DNA of 64,000 bases from contig CAJQUN010000014.1 of assembly GCA_907163345.1 (NCBI GenBank), positions 2,852,001-2,916,000 of the forward strand, read 5' to 3'. Numbering within the stretch: the stretch's first letter is position 1; each line of letters starts with the position of its first letter. The notes below the pieces were generated by a model, which was given only the letters and a program-made list of their open reading frames with translations, had not been told where the DNA came from and did no database searches. A program made the position numbers and the translations under genes. Positions 1 to 11,708 of this stretch are shown here, one piece after another. Origin of the DNA: Haberlea rhodopensis (taxonomy: Eukaryota > Streptophyta > Magnoliopsida > Lamiales > Gesneriaceae).

Positions 1-1393
1 ACATCAAGCACAAGAGAGTTTTTCCATGACAATTTGTCTGTGTATACCAAATCGGTACCAATCCTTGCCTTACACCTTTCTACACCCACCTCTTGGCCAA
101 AATGCCATAGTTTTTTTTTTGTTGTTTATGTTTTAGGAAGAAAAAAATGCAATCTTTGCACGAAATATTGGGCAGTGACCGAGTCATGAGCAGGATGCAT
201 AGTTGAAAATGACAGAAAAGAGTAAGTGTGCTTGTGTGCACACAAATTGGCACGGTGACACCTAGAGCGGCAGCTAGTCTTCGCAATGCCAAAGGAAGCA
301 ATTATGCTAAAGGTATCAAATATTCAACACCAGAAGAAGGTAGTATCCAAAGTTTTCAACGAGGGTAATTGAAATGGTGAGAAGCAGCACATCATCTTCC
401 CAAGCATAAGCCCTAGTCCCTTGTGTCACACCTGTACCACTTTCAGCTTGTGAAGAGGGAGCATCCCCATAAGGTAAAACTTAGAATAACTGATTGCTTT
501 TAATGAGAAGTATGCTAATGTGTTTCTTCTCTCGAATTGCAGGGCAAATAAAAGATGCGCAGTCTACCAAAGAGGTGAGTAGAAAAGCTCGGTTTGGTTT
601 CCATGGCACAAAAAACCTCTACAAGAGTCGACCTCAGTGGGACCTAACACAAATTTATCTAGTTTACCAAAATAAGGCTACTAAATCATCAATAAATTCG
701 CAATAACCTTTCCCCAAGAATAAACCTAATTGAACTGGATTCAACTGCAAGTTTGTCAGAATTTCGTCAAACCAGTAATTCAAGCACATGTATAACAAAG
801 AACAGTCTAAACTCAATTCATGCACATTGTCTATTCTATCATGATAACAGATATCCCAAAGCCTGCGCACTAAAATAAACAAGGGATAAATCAGTCAAAT
901 CACTTATTAGTCTTTTTGAAGCACAAGTACAAAATCACTAGAGAAATGAAAACCTCAAGCTAGAATAAATCTATAGATGGGAAAGAGAGGCAGCTATGAA
1001 AATCATCTCTGATCAACCAGACCGAAGGTCATTTGATGCAGAAACAGACAGTACAGGCATAGAAGAGAAAATTAACTCTAGAAACAGACCACAAATTCCA
1101 TCCATTTTAAATTCAAACAAAAGGTTCACAAAAAAAATTTAGGGGCAAAAAAAAGATAAGTTAGCCTAAATTTCAGATGAACCTGTAATGTGACAGACAT
1201 ACAAGGTATGTCTTCTCAGTACAAACGTTTCTATTCTCAGTTCCCACAAAAAGGTACACTGCCATATTGTAAACGACATATCAAAACGTAAACATACGTC
1301 TACGCAAAATAAAGTACAATACCATTCTCAAATCCAACAAAAAGAAACATAAAAATACGATGATAAATCATAAATCCACAAAAGAACACTAAC
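1..1393. other. Left-edge region: presumed long intron, no confident gene
   Basis: This should be intron of the minus-strand gene at 1394-2221, whose donor site is at 1393/1392. I looked on the minus strand for a following exon and found none, so the next exon probably lies left of the window. On the plus strand, a 30-40 codon open stretch near 235-370 (reading TPRAAASLRNAKG) and an exon-like segment near 541-573 (preceded by attgcag, followed by gtgagt) are visible. I could not join them or assign them to a family. Confidence 0.4.
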
Positions 1394-2221
1394 CTTAGCA
1401 TCAACAGTAACCTTAATCTCCATTCCCCTAGTCTTCTTCTTCATTCTGTACAACCTGCGCCTCAAAATCAGAAAACCCAACACAGCAGCCGCTGCGGAGA
1501 TGGTCCACACTGGGCTCATCTTGAAAACACAGTATTTCAGAAGCTCAATAGGTAACTTCCACCAAACCACACAGCACTTTTCAATCTCACCACTATTCTT
1601 TATTTCGTTAGCATCAGAAAATTCACGCCTTTCTCCAATCACCTCATTCTCATGCTTTTCTTCCTTTGTGTCATCGTGAGAAATCGTATTACCTTCCAAA
1701 CCCACATCAGAAATCTCAACAAAGTCGTTAACTTTCTCAGAAGAGACTTCAAATCCCCTCGAATCTGAACAAACGTTCCCCAAAGTCTCCACCTTTTCCA
1801 CTTTTTGCTCCATCATTTCCTCAACTCTATCAAAACCGACATGTTTACTCTCGTCTTCGGGAAAACCCACCACATTTCTAACCTCCAGATCCTTAACCTT
1901 TTGGCCTTCAGACTGTTCGCTGCCAGAATCGGACCAAAACTCAGCCGTTTCCTTGTGGAAGTACCTACTAGGATTCTCGTCCAACCCGGGATCGATCCAA
2001 CTCGGATTATCCGACTCAGCTGACTTACTATCATCCAAGTCCTCGCCGTATCGATCCAAAGCGTCTAACGAGAAATAATTTGCCCGAATCAACCTTCCAG
2101 AATCGATCTCATCGAAAGAGTTAACGGAATCAATCGGATTAACCCGAATCGCCTCGGAATCCGAGTTTGATTGAAGCACCTCCCAATCGTTAAACTCATT
2201 TGTAGCATCCACGATATCCAT
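1394..2221 (-). CDS. Unidentified acidic single-TM plant protein, 5' exon (partial)
   Basis: The first exon starts with MDIVDATNEFNDWEVL and runs 276 codons to a canonical donor (AAG|GTTAGT) at 1393. Downstream exons are outside the window or unrecognised, so the gene is partial. The encoded segment is strongly acidic (many D, E and S) and low in complexity for about 215 residues. It ends with a hydrophobic stretch (VWTISAAAAVLGFLIL) followed at once by a basic RRRLYRMKKKTR cluster, which suggests one membrane anchor with the basic side in the cytosol. Acidic N-terminus, late TM segment and basic stop-transfer resemble uncharacterised plant DUF6821-type proteins. I recall that family only loosely and assign no function. 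Reading past the donor gives a spurious short tail. Confidence 0.6.
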
Positions 2222-2828
2222 ATTGATTGATTACTCGATTAAGTGGAAAAATGGATTACGAGAAGAGAGTCGAAACAAACTGCAGAGGCGAGGTTAATTT
2301 ATTTTTAGTTTCAAAAGATATTTTGCATCTATACTATGGTATATATTATAATATGTAACATCTTATAGTAATAATTTTTTTATTATCAGTATAAAATTTC
2401 AAAAATATCGTTTATTTACTTTAATAATAGCCACAAGACCATAAGATAAATAAATAATATCCTTTATTAACTTTCCAACTTAGTTTCTATTTAGTTCCCA
2501 ATTTTACATCTATTTTTTTCTACCGAAAATACGTGTAGTAATTATTTCTTTTTCTTATAAAATATTATATTTAAATATAATTTCAAATATAAAAATTTAA
2601 TATATATATATATATATATATGATATGAGGCTATGATATGAGACATAATGAATGCTTTTTGTTGAGCCATAAATGGCATGTAAGGCTAGGAATTGCATGT
2701 GTAAGCGTGGCAGACTAGAGAATGCCACAATTGTTAACTTTTGATTTATTATTAATTTTTTAATTTTCTTTATTACAGGTCGCGGATAAAATCATAGCTG
2801 GTGAATTGGATTTGTTTGATGATATTTA

Positions 2829-2942
2829 TAAGGGTAGTATCCTTAGGGGCATCATCATCATTCATTTGGAATCTTTTTTAAAAAAGGAAAAAAAAATTCC
2901 AAATTGATGGTAGATGATGTCCTTGAGGGCAGTGCCCTTAAG
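2829..2942. repeat. Short fold-back (MITE-like) element
   Basis: Imperfect palindrome. The left arm runs from about 2829 (aagggtagtatccttaggg) and its reverse complement ends near 2942. The arms meet around an A/T-rich centre flanked by TTGGAAT on one side and ATTCCAA on the other. A second element with the same arm signature (AAGGGCAT...TGGAAT) occurs at 12053-12145, which supports a dispersed non-autonomous family rather than a chance hairpin. Confidence 0.5.
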
Positions 2943-3970
2943 GACAGCAACAATGAAACCGCTGAATTCTGAAATATAAAACTCTGTCGTCGGCAGTGTT
3001 TCTTTCCTTCAGAATAATCGCACAAAAAAAAAATAAGAAAAAACAAATAACATTCAAAGAAAACACGTACGTACGATCGAATTTTGCCAATTCTTATGAC
3101 GTTTATTTTATAACATTAATCACATCAAAGTTCAAATTATTATATTTGCTTGTTTTGTCAGTTTAATACTAATATGTTCTTCCACAAAGCCCAATTTCCT
3201 AAGTCTTGCTACCCATTAGGTAATGGGTTGATTTGACAATGTTCCTAAATATTTTTAAGGGTATATTAAATTATTATATAAAAATGTTATAATCGAAAAG
3301 TTGTTATCCATTTAGGATACTGACATAGAAGTTCTCTTAATAATTAATTATAGTATATGCTTACATTGCTCAAATATTGATCGATTCTGAGAGAGATTAT
3401 AAAAACACAAGGAGTCGATGAGTTCGTCAACCAAAATTATGAAGAAGAAGGAGAATAACAATATGCGAAGACTATATTAATTAATTATGATGAATAATGT
3501 AATTCTTTTATTAATTTCAATGCTGTAATTTTTTTACAACATTTTTTTCATATTCAATAAAAGTATTTTTTACATCACAATTAATGTATTAGTTGAATAA
3601 GATATTTTGAAATCTCAAACAAGATATAAAAATTTTTAAAAAAATAATTATCGGAGCAGTTACGAATTTTCGATCGGGATCACCAGATCGGACTGGTTCC
3701 ATTGCTAAGATATGGAACCGGAATCGATCAATCCGATTGGGAACCATATTGATCCGATTCCAGCCGGGGTGTTTCGGAACCGGTTGAATCCGGTCCAGTA
3801 ACACCCTGACGCAAGTCCATCAGCTTTAAGAAGACTAAATCAACCCCACTTAATTTCACTAACAAAAGATGAGTAATGGAGGATAGTTACAGAATTTCAG
3901 GGGTTTGACATTGAAAGTGAATTAATGGTAAGTTAATGGAGATCATTGGGTGTAACTCCCAGATTTTACC

Positions 3971-4097
3971 CTATAAATACCAGACTCATCTCAATGGGTA
4001 CTAAAACTCGAAATTACACACACGCGTACTCTGCATTTTTCTACAAGGAAGAATGGTAGGCTATGTTCGTATCTTTGTTCAAACACGCTTCAGTTCG
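3971..4097 (+). promoter_or_regulatory. Orphan TATA box and exon-like leader
   Basis: A well-formed TATA box (CTATAAATAC, 3971-3980) sits about 73 bases before an ATG at 4053 that opens 15 codons (MVGYVRIFVQTRFSS). These run straight into a strong donor, TCG|GTAAGT, at 4098. No downstream coding exon could be joined. The next kilobase holds imperfect direct repeats (from about 4192 and about 4296) with AAATCTGTTATG and GATGTGTGTT in common. It could be the start of a non-coding transcript, a degraded gene or coincidence. Confidence 0.3.
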
Positions 4098-5789
4098 GTA
4101 AGTTTGTTTTTACTATTGACAATCATTTCTTTTGAAAATCGTATGTATTAATTAAATTCCAATCGAACATCTGCAATGTTTGAAATTATAAAATCTGTTA
4201 TGTAGTAAAAATCAGTTCCAGATGTGTGTTTACAGGATTTGTTATTGCTCTTGATGAGCAGTTATATTATAAGACCAGTTTTGATGCGTGATATCAAATC
4301 TGTTATGTTGAGATCAATTCTGATGTGTGTTATCACATCTGTTATGGCTCTAGGTGAGCATATCGGTTTAGGCTATAGTGAGTGCACTATAATATATTTC
4401 TATTTTGATATATGAAATCAGTTGCCTCTGTTTTGATATAACTTGTTTCGAAATAAGAAATATATGTATATCTTATGTACATTCGACTGACCACAACTTG
4501 CTACGTATTTATTCAAACAGTTATCTATTACATTCTCTCACCAGATATAAGTGAGACATGTTGAAGAGGAGGAATCAGTTCTAAGGATGGTGATCTGCTA
4601 CAGAATTTGAAGACCTTTACTTTATAAACTTGAGAAAATATGAAGGGAAATACTAAAATACAAAGTGCCAGGCAATAGATTATGTTTAACCCGTGGCATA
4701 GTATTGTTTATAGGCGTAAGAGAAGACTTAGTTTCTACCATATTCTGGAATATAGTATGATATGTATTTTATTACGTATCCGGATTCAATATATGCTATC
4801 GGATTGATAATATATTTCTCGTCATTTTTCATTTTTAAAATTAAATAATATGTACTACCTTTTGATAAATGAACAGTAAATTAAGAAGACAAAAATGTAC
4901 GTACCTGAAGAAAAATCCATTTTATCTTCTTGTCAATGTACCAAAATTGAGGGTCAAACAAACTCGATTGAAAAGGAAAGAATGCCACTCATTGAAGACT
5001 TTCACCGTTTGAGACTGTAGTTCCAACTCAAAAAATATATTTTTTTTTGAAAAAAATCATATTTTCTCTCTAAAATTATATTATGATCCTTTAAAAAATA
5101 TTAAACCATCATTTTTATGTTATTATTTTTTCCTCGAACAAAATTCTAAATCCGAAAAATTTGTTTTCTGTATGATGACAAAACATTTATGATAACTGAT
5201 AAGTCAATATTCTCCAAATGATATGTTTAGACTATAAAACTGGAGTTGCACTGGGCGTATGATGTCAATAAAATGGGTTTAAATGATATTTGATTATGGG
5301 GAAAAATCAAAGCAGATATACTATCATGAAATTTAATTCATGAAAAAAGTTCTCCAATCACTTAAGTCATTTTGAAGTTAAAATGACAATAGTATCATTA
5401 ATCTTTCTCACTTATATTTTCAGTTTTAACTCATGTTTCAAAACCCAACAGCCATCAAATTGTATGACATAAGGTTTCAGACTAACAGTGATGAGATGGG
5501 TGGTGGTCGGTCTCAAACATTCGGCCATGATAAGGGGAATCTAACCAGTGTATGGGCATCGGTTCAATTCATGGATGGATCGCAGAAATTGAACCCAATA
5601 GCTGAAACCATAGATCATGTGATTTCGCCCCTTCCAGATCAAATTCTAGCGATTCCACGGCGCTCACGGTGGAACTTGAATTGTGAACATTTTCGTATAT
5701 TGGGCTCATTGAACGGAGGTCAGACGCGAGGAATGGAACAATTTTATGCGCGGTGGTCCAGTGCATGTTTTGAAACCGAGCCGACGGCT

Positions 5790-5912
5790 CACCAGTTACT
5801 TTTTATGAGTTTCATGCATTAGTTACTTTTTATAATTTTCGTGCACCATTTACTTTTTTATAATTTTTGTGCATCAGTTAGTTTTTATAATTTTCGTGCA
5901 CCAATTATTTTT
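5790..5912. repeat. Minisatellite, about 27-bp unit, 4-5 copies
   Basis: Consecutive units of roughly CACCAGTTACTTTTTATAA + TTTTCGTG repeat four to five times with single-base changes (cacc/catt/catc variants). It explains the end of an otherwise meaningless open frame upstream. Confidence 0.75.
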
Positions 5913-6517
5913 TTTCTGGCTCATCTTTTTCGTTGCAATATCTTGCTGTCAGGCTGTAAATTTTGGAAATGAGCAAACAAGAGCGGGCACCAATAAATCA
6001 CAACTAAAAAAACTCAAAAACAACAAAATAGAGTATATATATATACATACATATATATAAACACACACACACACATAAAAGGTTGTGCGGCTGGTGAAGA
6101 CGGTAGAAATGGTGGATGTGGAGAGGAAAGAGAGTGATGTGATATATTTCATAGGTTTGAAACACTAATTAGGCTTTCATTCCTCAATCAACTAATTCGT
6201 TCCTTAAATCAGGGGTATTTTAGGAAGGAAGAAAAATTTAAATAAAACAAAAGTTCAAAACGTATATCTATGTAAATAAAATTCTCACCTCCATATATTT
6301 TGATACAAATTTTTTTTTTCAAATTTATTTATAATATGTTCCTTTATATTGGACTTCTATGCAATTCCCCCTGATTATATTGAGATGGGCCGAGCTGGAC
6401 TAATAGTCCGAATCCACATCGATGAAGTTTGGAGATATCCACTTTCCACCCCAAAATCGAAAAAGCAGATGAATGAATCGAATATATAATTCTCACTCAT
6501 AAATTTTCGTGAAAAAA

Positions 6518-9500
6518 ATGGAGAATTCATCGAACCTAGCTTCGCTTCCGGAAGAGGAATCCGAAAATGCCTCGCAGAATTTCAGAGAGTTGCCACCCGC
6601 CTTTTCTTCTAAACCTGATCGTCCACCAACTCAGTATTTACTCACCACTCAATCACCTTACGCCATTTTCTTCTATTTTTTCCGTAATTCTTCAGTTATC
6701 TGTGCTAAATCAAACTTATGACCTAACTATTTGAAGAATATGTTTATTAATCTTCATTGTGTTACGATTTTGCGACAGTTATTTAGTGTTGCTGGTCTTA
6801 GCGGTACGATCACATGGTTAAGCTCCTGGAATTGAATTAATTGGAGCCTTGTGAAAGTAATGGAAAATGTAAATATCCGGTTAAAAAATACCAGCATTGA
6901 AGACTTAGACTGTTTGGATTGGATTGATTTCTGCTGCAAATGTAATTGTTTTTTTTTTGTTCTTTTCCTGTGCAATGTCCTTCGTGATCATTTTTTGTAC
7001 CCTGGTTTGTCTTCTCTCTTTTTATTTCATATCACTAGAGGCATAAAGATAAATACGTTGAATTTTTGACAAGGTATCTTTAGGCTTTACCTATTCATCT
7101 ATATAAGAGCTCAATTACTCAAGTTTAAGTTTGTATTATGGTTTTACCATTGACTGTTATTGATGTAATAAGATGTGAATTATCTATTTACAGGCAGTGT
7201 TTTTCTCCCCTTCTATTTATTGGTTTATTTATTCGCATAATTGGTTGCTAAAATATTATAAACATACAAGTTTTGTTGTTCTGTTCTCAATCCTTTTTCT
7301 TCTTCATGTCTGCTTTTGTAGGATTTCTTCAAAAAAATATATGCCTTTAGATTGGTTGAGTTACTTTGACCAAGAAGAAGATGTCCATATCGAGGACTCA
7401 GATGATGTACGTTACATCATATTTCCTATTGCTTCATTATTTCTCGTATTTTTATTTTGTTAGGGCAACGATGTCTCTTGTACTAATTATTTCATTTCAG
7501 GTTTTTCACATTTATAAGGCTGGAACTGAGGGTCCAGTTGTTTTCTGTCTACACGGTGGGGGTTATTCTGGGTAGGTTGATCCTTTTATTGATACCTGTG
7601 TGGTTCACCATCGTTTTGGGGCACTTGCATTTCCTAAAATAACATAATGCTTTTACTTTTTTATCAATCTGAGTTGCATCTCGATTAATACGACATTCAC
7701 ATGTTCTAGGCTATCATTTGCTCTGTCGACAAGTAAAATAAAAGAGAAAGCCCGGGTAATAGCCCTGGATTTGAGGGGACATGGTAAGTCAACCACAGGG
7801 AATGATCTTGATCTATCTATTGAGGTATGTTCTTGTGAGCAAATGATTAAAAATGGAAGGTGTCAAATCTTGTTTTTTATTCTGTTAAGGATTGGGGATC
7901 ACAGCGATATCATGCCTTTGGGTTTGTGTCATGACGTTTTTGCAATAATTTCAGACAATGTGCAATGATGTACTGGCTGTTCTGAAGACCATGTATGGAA
8001 ATTCTCCTCCTGCAATTGTGATTGTAGGTCACAGGTTATCCTCCTTTACTATTAGACAAAAAATTACTTGATGTTATTTAATTACAGACCAGTCTTACAT
8101 TCCTCGACAACGGAACATGATTTTCATGGGAAAACACCTAATATTTTTCTATTTCTACTCCCGAACTTTGCTCCCTATTGTTAGATGTGAGACCAGTGCA
8201 GTAACTTCTTTTTCATCAAGTTGCTCGAACAAGATTACAGTTGTTGAAGTTGATTTCTGACTTCTAGCAACTAATAAACCCAAGTCTTTCCTGGTTCGAA
8301 TGGTACTCTTTTGAACAAAATGTTGATTTATAGGTTATTTTGGTTATTGATGGCAGCTGCAACCTGAATCATTTTCTATATTGTTTATGCGGTTAGTAAT
8401 TATTTTATTATCCATAAATTGCTTGTTAATTTTGATGTTGAATGTTATATCTTTGTGATGCAGCATGGGAGGTTCAGTTGCTGTTCATGTTGCCGCAAAG
8501 AAGGCACTTCCCAGCTTGGCTGGGTTAGTTGTTGTCGATGTTGTTGAGGTCTGCGTTAATATATTAAACTATTTTGGAGCTGCTTTAGTTTTTAAACTAT
8601 TATAGTATTATCCCTTTTTATGGCAACTAAATTACAATCAAATATTAATCATCAATTTTCGAATTAATCATCAAGTTTATTTATAGTTGTATAGAATTTC
8701 AGGGGACAGCATTGGCATCATTAATTCATATGCAAAAGATTCTATCTAACAGAATGCAACATTTCTCTACCATTGAGAAAGCGGTGAGCATTCGCTTTTA
8801 ATACCATTCTTCTTGTGTGGGATCTTATTTTGGAATTACAGTGTAAAGTTATTCTTAATCATCTTAATCAGCTAGGTAATAGCTTAACAAAGTTAATGAA
8901 AAACAAAGTAACTTCATTCTCAATGAGTTCTAACACTATTCTCCACCATCTCTAGTTGTCTTATGAATATTTCTGGTTAATCCTCATTACATTCTGCCAG
9001 GTATATAATGCATAATTGGACGATAAATGCTTGTCACCACATGAATTATTTGATTTGACTCATAATTTTAGAATTTAGTTATACCATTTCTATCTTCATG
9101 CTAAGCATCTTTGGGGCAGATGGCACCTTGAATTTAAAAATGGCTTGAGGGAGTACTTTAGGACACTTGTTTCCATCTAATTCAAAAAATAGAGCCATCC
9201 ACTTGTTATTTTTCTTCCTTTTTTGTTAAGCTGTCAGTAATGATTGTGTTAAATGTGTGTGCATAGATTGAATGGAGTGTCAAAGCTGGCACTTTGAGAA
9301 ACATTGAATCTGCTCGCGTCTCAGTTCCCAGCACATTAAAATATGATGAGTCAAGAAACTGGTAAACATGCTTCTGATTTTTACTAATTTTTTTCTGTAG
9401 TTTTTTTTTTTTATACAAGAAACGCCAATGAAAAATTATTTGCTAATTGGTAAACTATATTTTTTTTTTGTTTTTGCATTTCTTGGTAACTTTGCATAAT

Positions 9501-10459
9501 CCGTGACTCATGCTGGTGTGCAGTTATACCCATCGTGCTAGACTGGAAGAAACAGAGCAATATTGGAGAGGCTGGTAAAACGATTCTTTCTATGAAACTT
9601 TATATGATTGATGGATACGTTGTTTATTTAATGCCGATGTTTGACTTTCTTGCTACTTTGCTGTTTAACAGTCTCCGTGTTTTGAGATTTGCAATTATTA
9701 CTGTTATTTTATTTAACTGTTTATACTCTGCTAATTTTTTCATGTTTCTTAAAAATTACTTGCTTCAAAAAAATTTGTTACATCATGTTTCAGGTACGAA
9801 GGCCTTTCAGAAAAATTCTTGTCATCTCCTGTACCAAAACTCTTGCTTTTGGCTGGCACTGATAGACTGGATAGGTTTCTCTCATTCGAAGACTCTCAGT
9901 AAATTATTCGATGATGGAATGCTGCATGTATAGAATAATATGATCCTTGCCCAGTTTTCATTAGGAGATAGAAACTGAATGCGGAAAAAAATATTTGATT
10001 TGATTTGGAAAACCAAACAACGATTATGTATCAATTGTAAACCAAATTTCACTAAATGAGAATAATGTTGCAGAACTCTCACAATCGGTCAAATGCAAGG
10101 AAAGTTTCAAATGGTGGTCGTCAGGCATACTGGCCATGCCATACAGGTTTGATTTGAAGTCCCCTTCGAGACTTCACCTTTTTCATCTTCTTGTTTATGT
10201 TGCGAACTGCATTTTATATTGACTTGTTTTTGAATTATAGGAGGATGTTCCTGATGAATTTGCTAGTCTGGTACTCAATTTTATATCTCACAATCGAATA
10301 GGTCCTCATGGCGTCGAGGTTAGTGCGATGAGTATGTAGATGACAATAGCACAATTGTTTCTCTGTCTGAAAACGCTTGCTTTCTCTATCAAGACGTTCA
10401 TAGTAAATGTGACATGGTCTTGAAATGTCTTGCAGATTCCAGGACTTCGCCGACACTAG
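6518..10459 (+). CDS. PME1: Protein phosphatase methylesterase 1 (PP2A demethylase)
   Basis: Removes the C-terminal methyl ester from the catalytic subunit of PP2A-type phosphatases (PME-1 family, alpha/beta hydrolase). Thirteen exons join in frame to 344 residues, the usual family length: 6518-6633, 7322-7406, 7501-7571, 7710-7824, 7955-8034, 8464-8548, 8703-8783, 9267-9361, 9524-9574, 9794-9874, 10074-10146, 10241-10318, 10436-10459. The start is the ATG at 6518; an in-frame GTG nine bases upstream is not a plausible start. Visible motifs are the oxyanion-region LHGGGYSG, then LDLRGHGKS, the nucleophile elbow VGHSMGG (Ser) in exons 5/6, family-specific WSVKAGTLRN, LLLAGTDRLDR (acid region), and the catalytic His in RHTGHAIQEDVPDEF. 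The tail GPHGVEIPGLRRH matches plant members. No transit peptide is evident, so it is probably cytosolic or nuclear. All introns are GT..AG. Intact. Confidence 0.95.
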
Positions 10460-11129
10460 CAGCTGAAACCAACAAGTACCTGAAACAGAAATATGAGTTT
10501 CACTGGTGGTGTTTCAAGAAAGTTTTATTTTTTTGGGCTAGACTTGTGTAAAACTTTCTTCTTCTTGTTTTCGAATTTGGAAACTGGAAAATGGGATACT
10601 TGTCATCAACGGGTTGGTTACCAGATGCATAGAGCAACATTGTGCAGCGTAATGTTAATTAAAACTTAGAACTGTTGAATCATTTCAAGTGTTGGATAGG
10701 GTAAAAATGCATTCTCTTACCTGTGTTACTGATAAGTAGCTGGAAACCCTCGTTATAAATAAATTGGCTCAAAATCCTTGATAAGATCAAAGATATAGCT
10801 GAAAACCCCATTTACTTTAATATGTGCATCTTATGATTTCTAGCTCTTTATATTATTATCTAAATGATACAATCACACATATCCAATCTATTAATGAAAA
10901 ATGATTTTTTTTTTATCTCATGAAAATGAATTTTAAACAATTTCTTTTTTGTCAAAACACTTCACAATGTGAGTGGATTAGTCATTAAAAGAAAAGAGTT
11001 GCTAATGAACCTTGTATCTCAGAGTTGTATAAGAATAAACGGCCAACATTGTCTCGTTTTTGTCGAACTCCTTTGGTTCGATCGGAAAATTCTTGGGTGA
11101 ACCGATGTAACCAAACATTAACATACAAC

Positions 11130-11132
<3 letters not shown>

Positions 11133-11182
<50 letters not shown>
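11133..11182. repeat. (AT)25 microsatellite
   Basis: Uninterrupted AT dinucleotide run of about 25 units, lying 76 bases before the fold-back MITE and about 530 bases before the next start codon. Confidence 0.95.
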
Positions 11183-11184
<2 letters not shown>

Positions 11185-11257
11185 AAGAATTTCCCCGATG
11201 ACCATTGACGTCAACTCTCTTTCAAAATCAGAGTGGCTCAGGAATCAGGATTCATCC

Positions 11258-11381
11258 GGGTTTGTCTTAGGTGCACCTGGTGTTTGGGTGCACCAAGACA
11301 CATAAAAAAATATACATACATATATAAACACATGTATGTGTCTTGGTGCACCCAAACACCGGGTGCACCTAAGACAAACCC
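11258..11381. mobile_element. Fold-back MITE with 9-bp target-site duplication
   Basis: Two near-perfect 45-base arms (left starts GGGTTTGTCTTAGGTGCACC; right is its reverse complement with one mismatch) surround a short AT-rich centre of about 34 bases. The element is flanked on both sides by GATTCATCC (11249-11257 and 11382-11390), a 9-bp target duplication typical of Mutator-like transposition. It has no coding capacity. It lies 328 bases before the start codon of the next gene. Transcripts across it would form a long hairpin. Confidence 0.9.
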
Positions 11382-11708
11382 GATTCATCCTCAAGTAATA
11401 TTTCTTTTTCCGGGATTTTCTAAAAAAAAAGAAACCTTTCATTTGTGTCAGCCGTCGTCCACTTACGCATACGCGTCTTTTTCCGTACATTTCCCTTCAT
11501 TATCTGGCGGAGAGAGACACTGAAACAGTTTAAAGGTAAAAAGCCAAAAGGCGAACTTTGCTTCCTTTGGTTTGGTATCTCCGCCTCTTACACATCTTCT
11601 CGTTACCCACTTTCCCCCTGAACCCGCCTCCTATTTTCTCCAAATTTTGTTAAATTTCTCCTCCTTTTGGTGGTGGTTTTTTTTTTCGTGTTTTCTTCAT
11701 TGAATTAA

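Larger units (their letters stand above)
2222..6517. other. Intergenic region with small repeats, no supported gene
   Basis: About 4.3 kb, very AT-rich. It holds a (TA)n run near 2600-2620, a fold-back repeat at 2829-2942, a GGAACCGG/CCGATT-rich repeat near 3655-3805, an orphan TATA box and exon-like segment near 3971-4097, imperfect direct repeats at about 4192-4360, a 27-bp minisatellite at 5790-5912 and a TA/CA microsatellite near 6033-6076. The longest open frame (5433-5822) ends inside the minisatellite and has no family resemblance. Confidence 0.6.
10460..11708. other. Intergenic region and promoter of the downstream hydrolase gene
   Basis: Holds the 3' flank of the methylesterase gene, an (AT)n tract, a fold-back MITE and, from about 11400, a C/T-rich stretch typical of a plant 5' UTR ending at the ATG at 11709. 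I see no further gene. Confidence 0.6.

Noticed and set aside
5433..5822. 129-codon open frame on the plus strand
   Set aside because: No family resemblance, no splice or promoter context, and its end runs into the 27-bp minisatellite. Probably chance.
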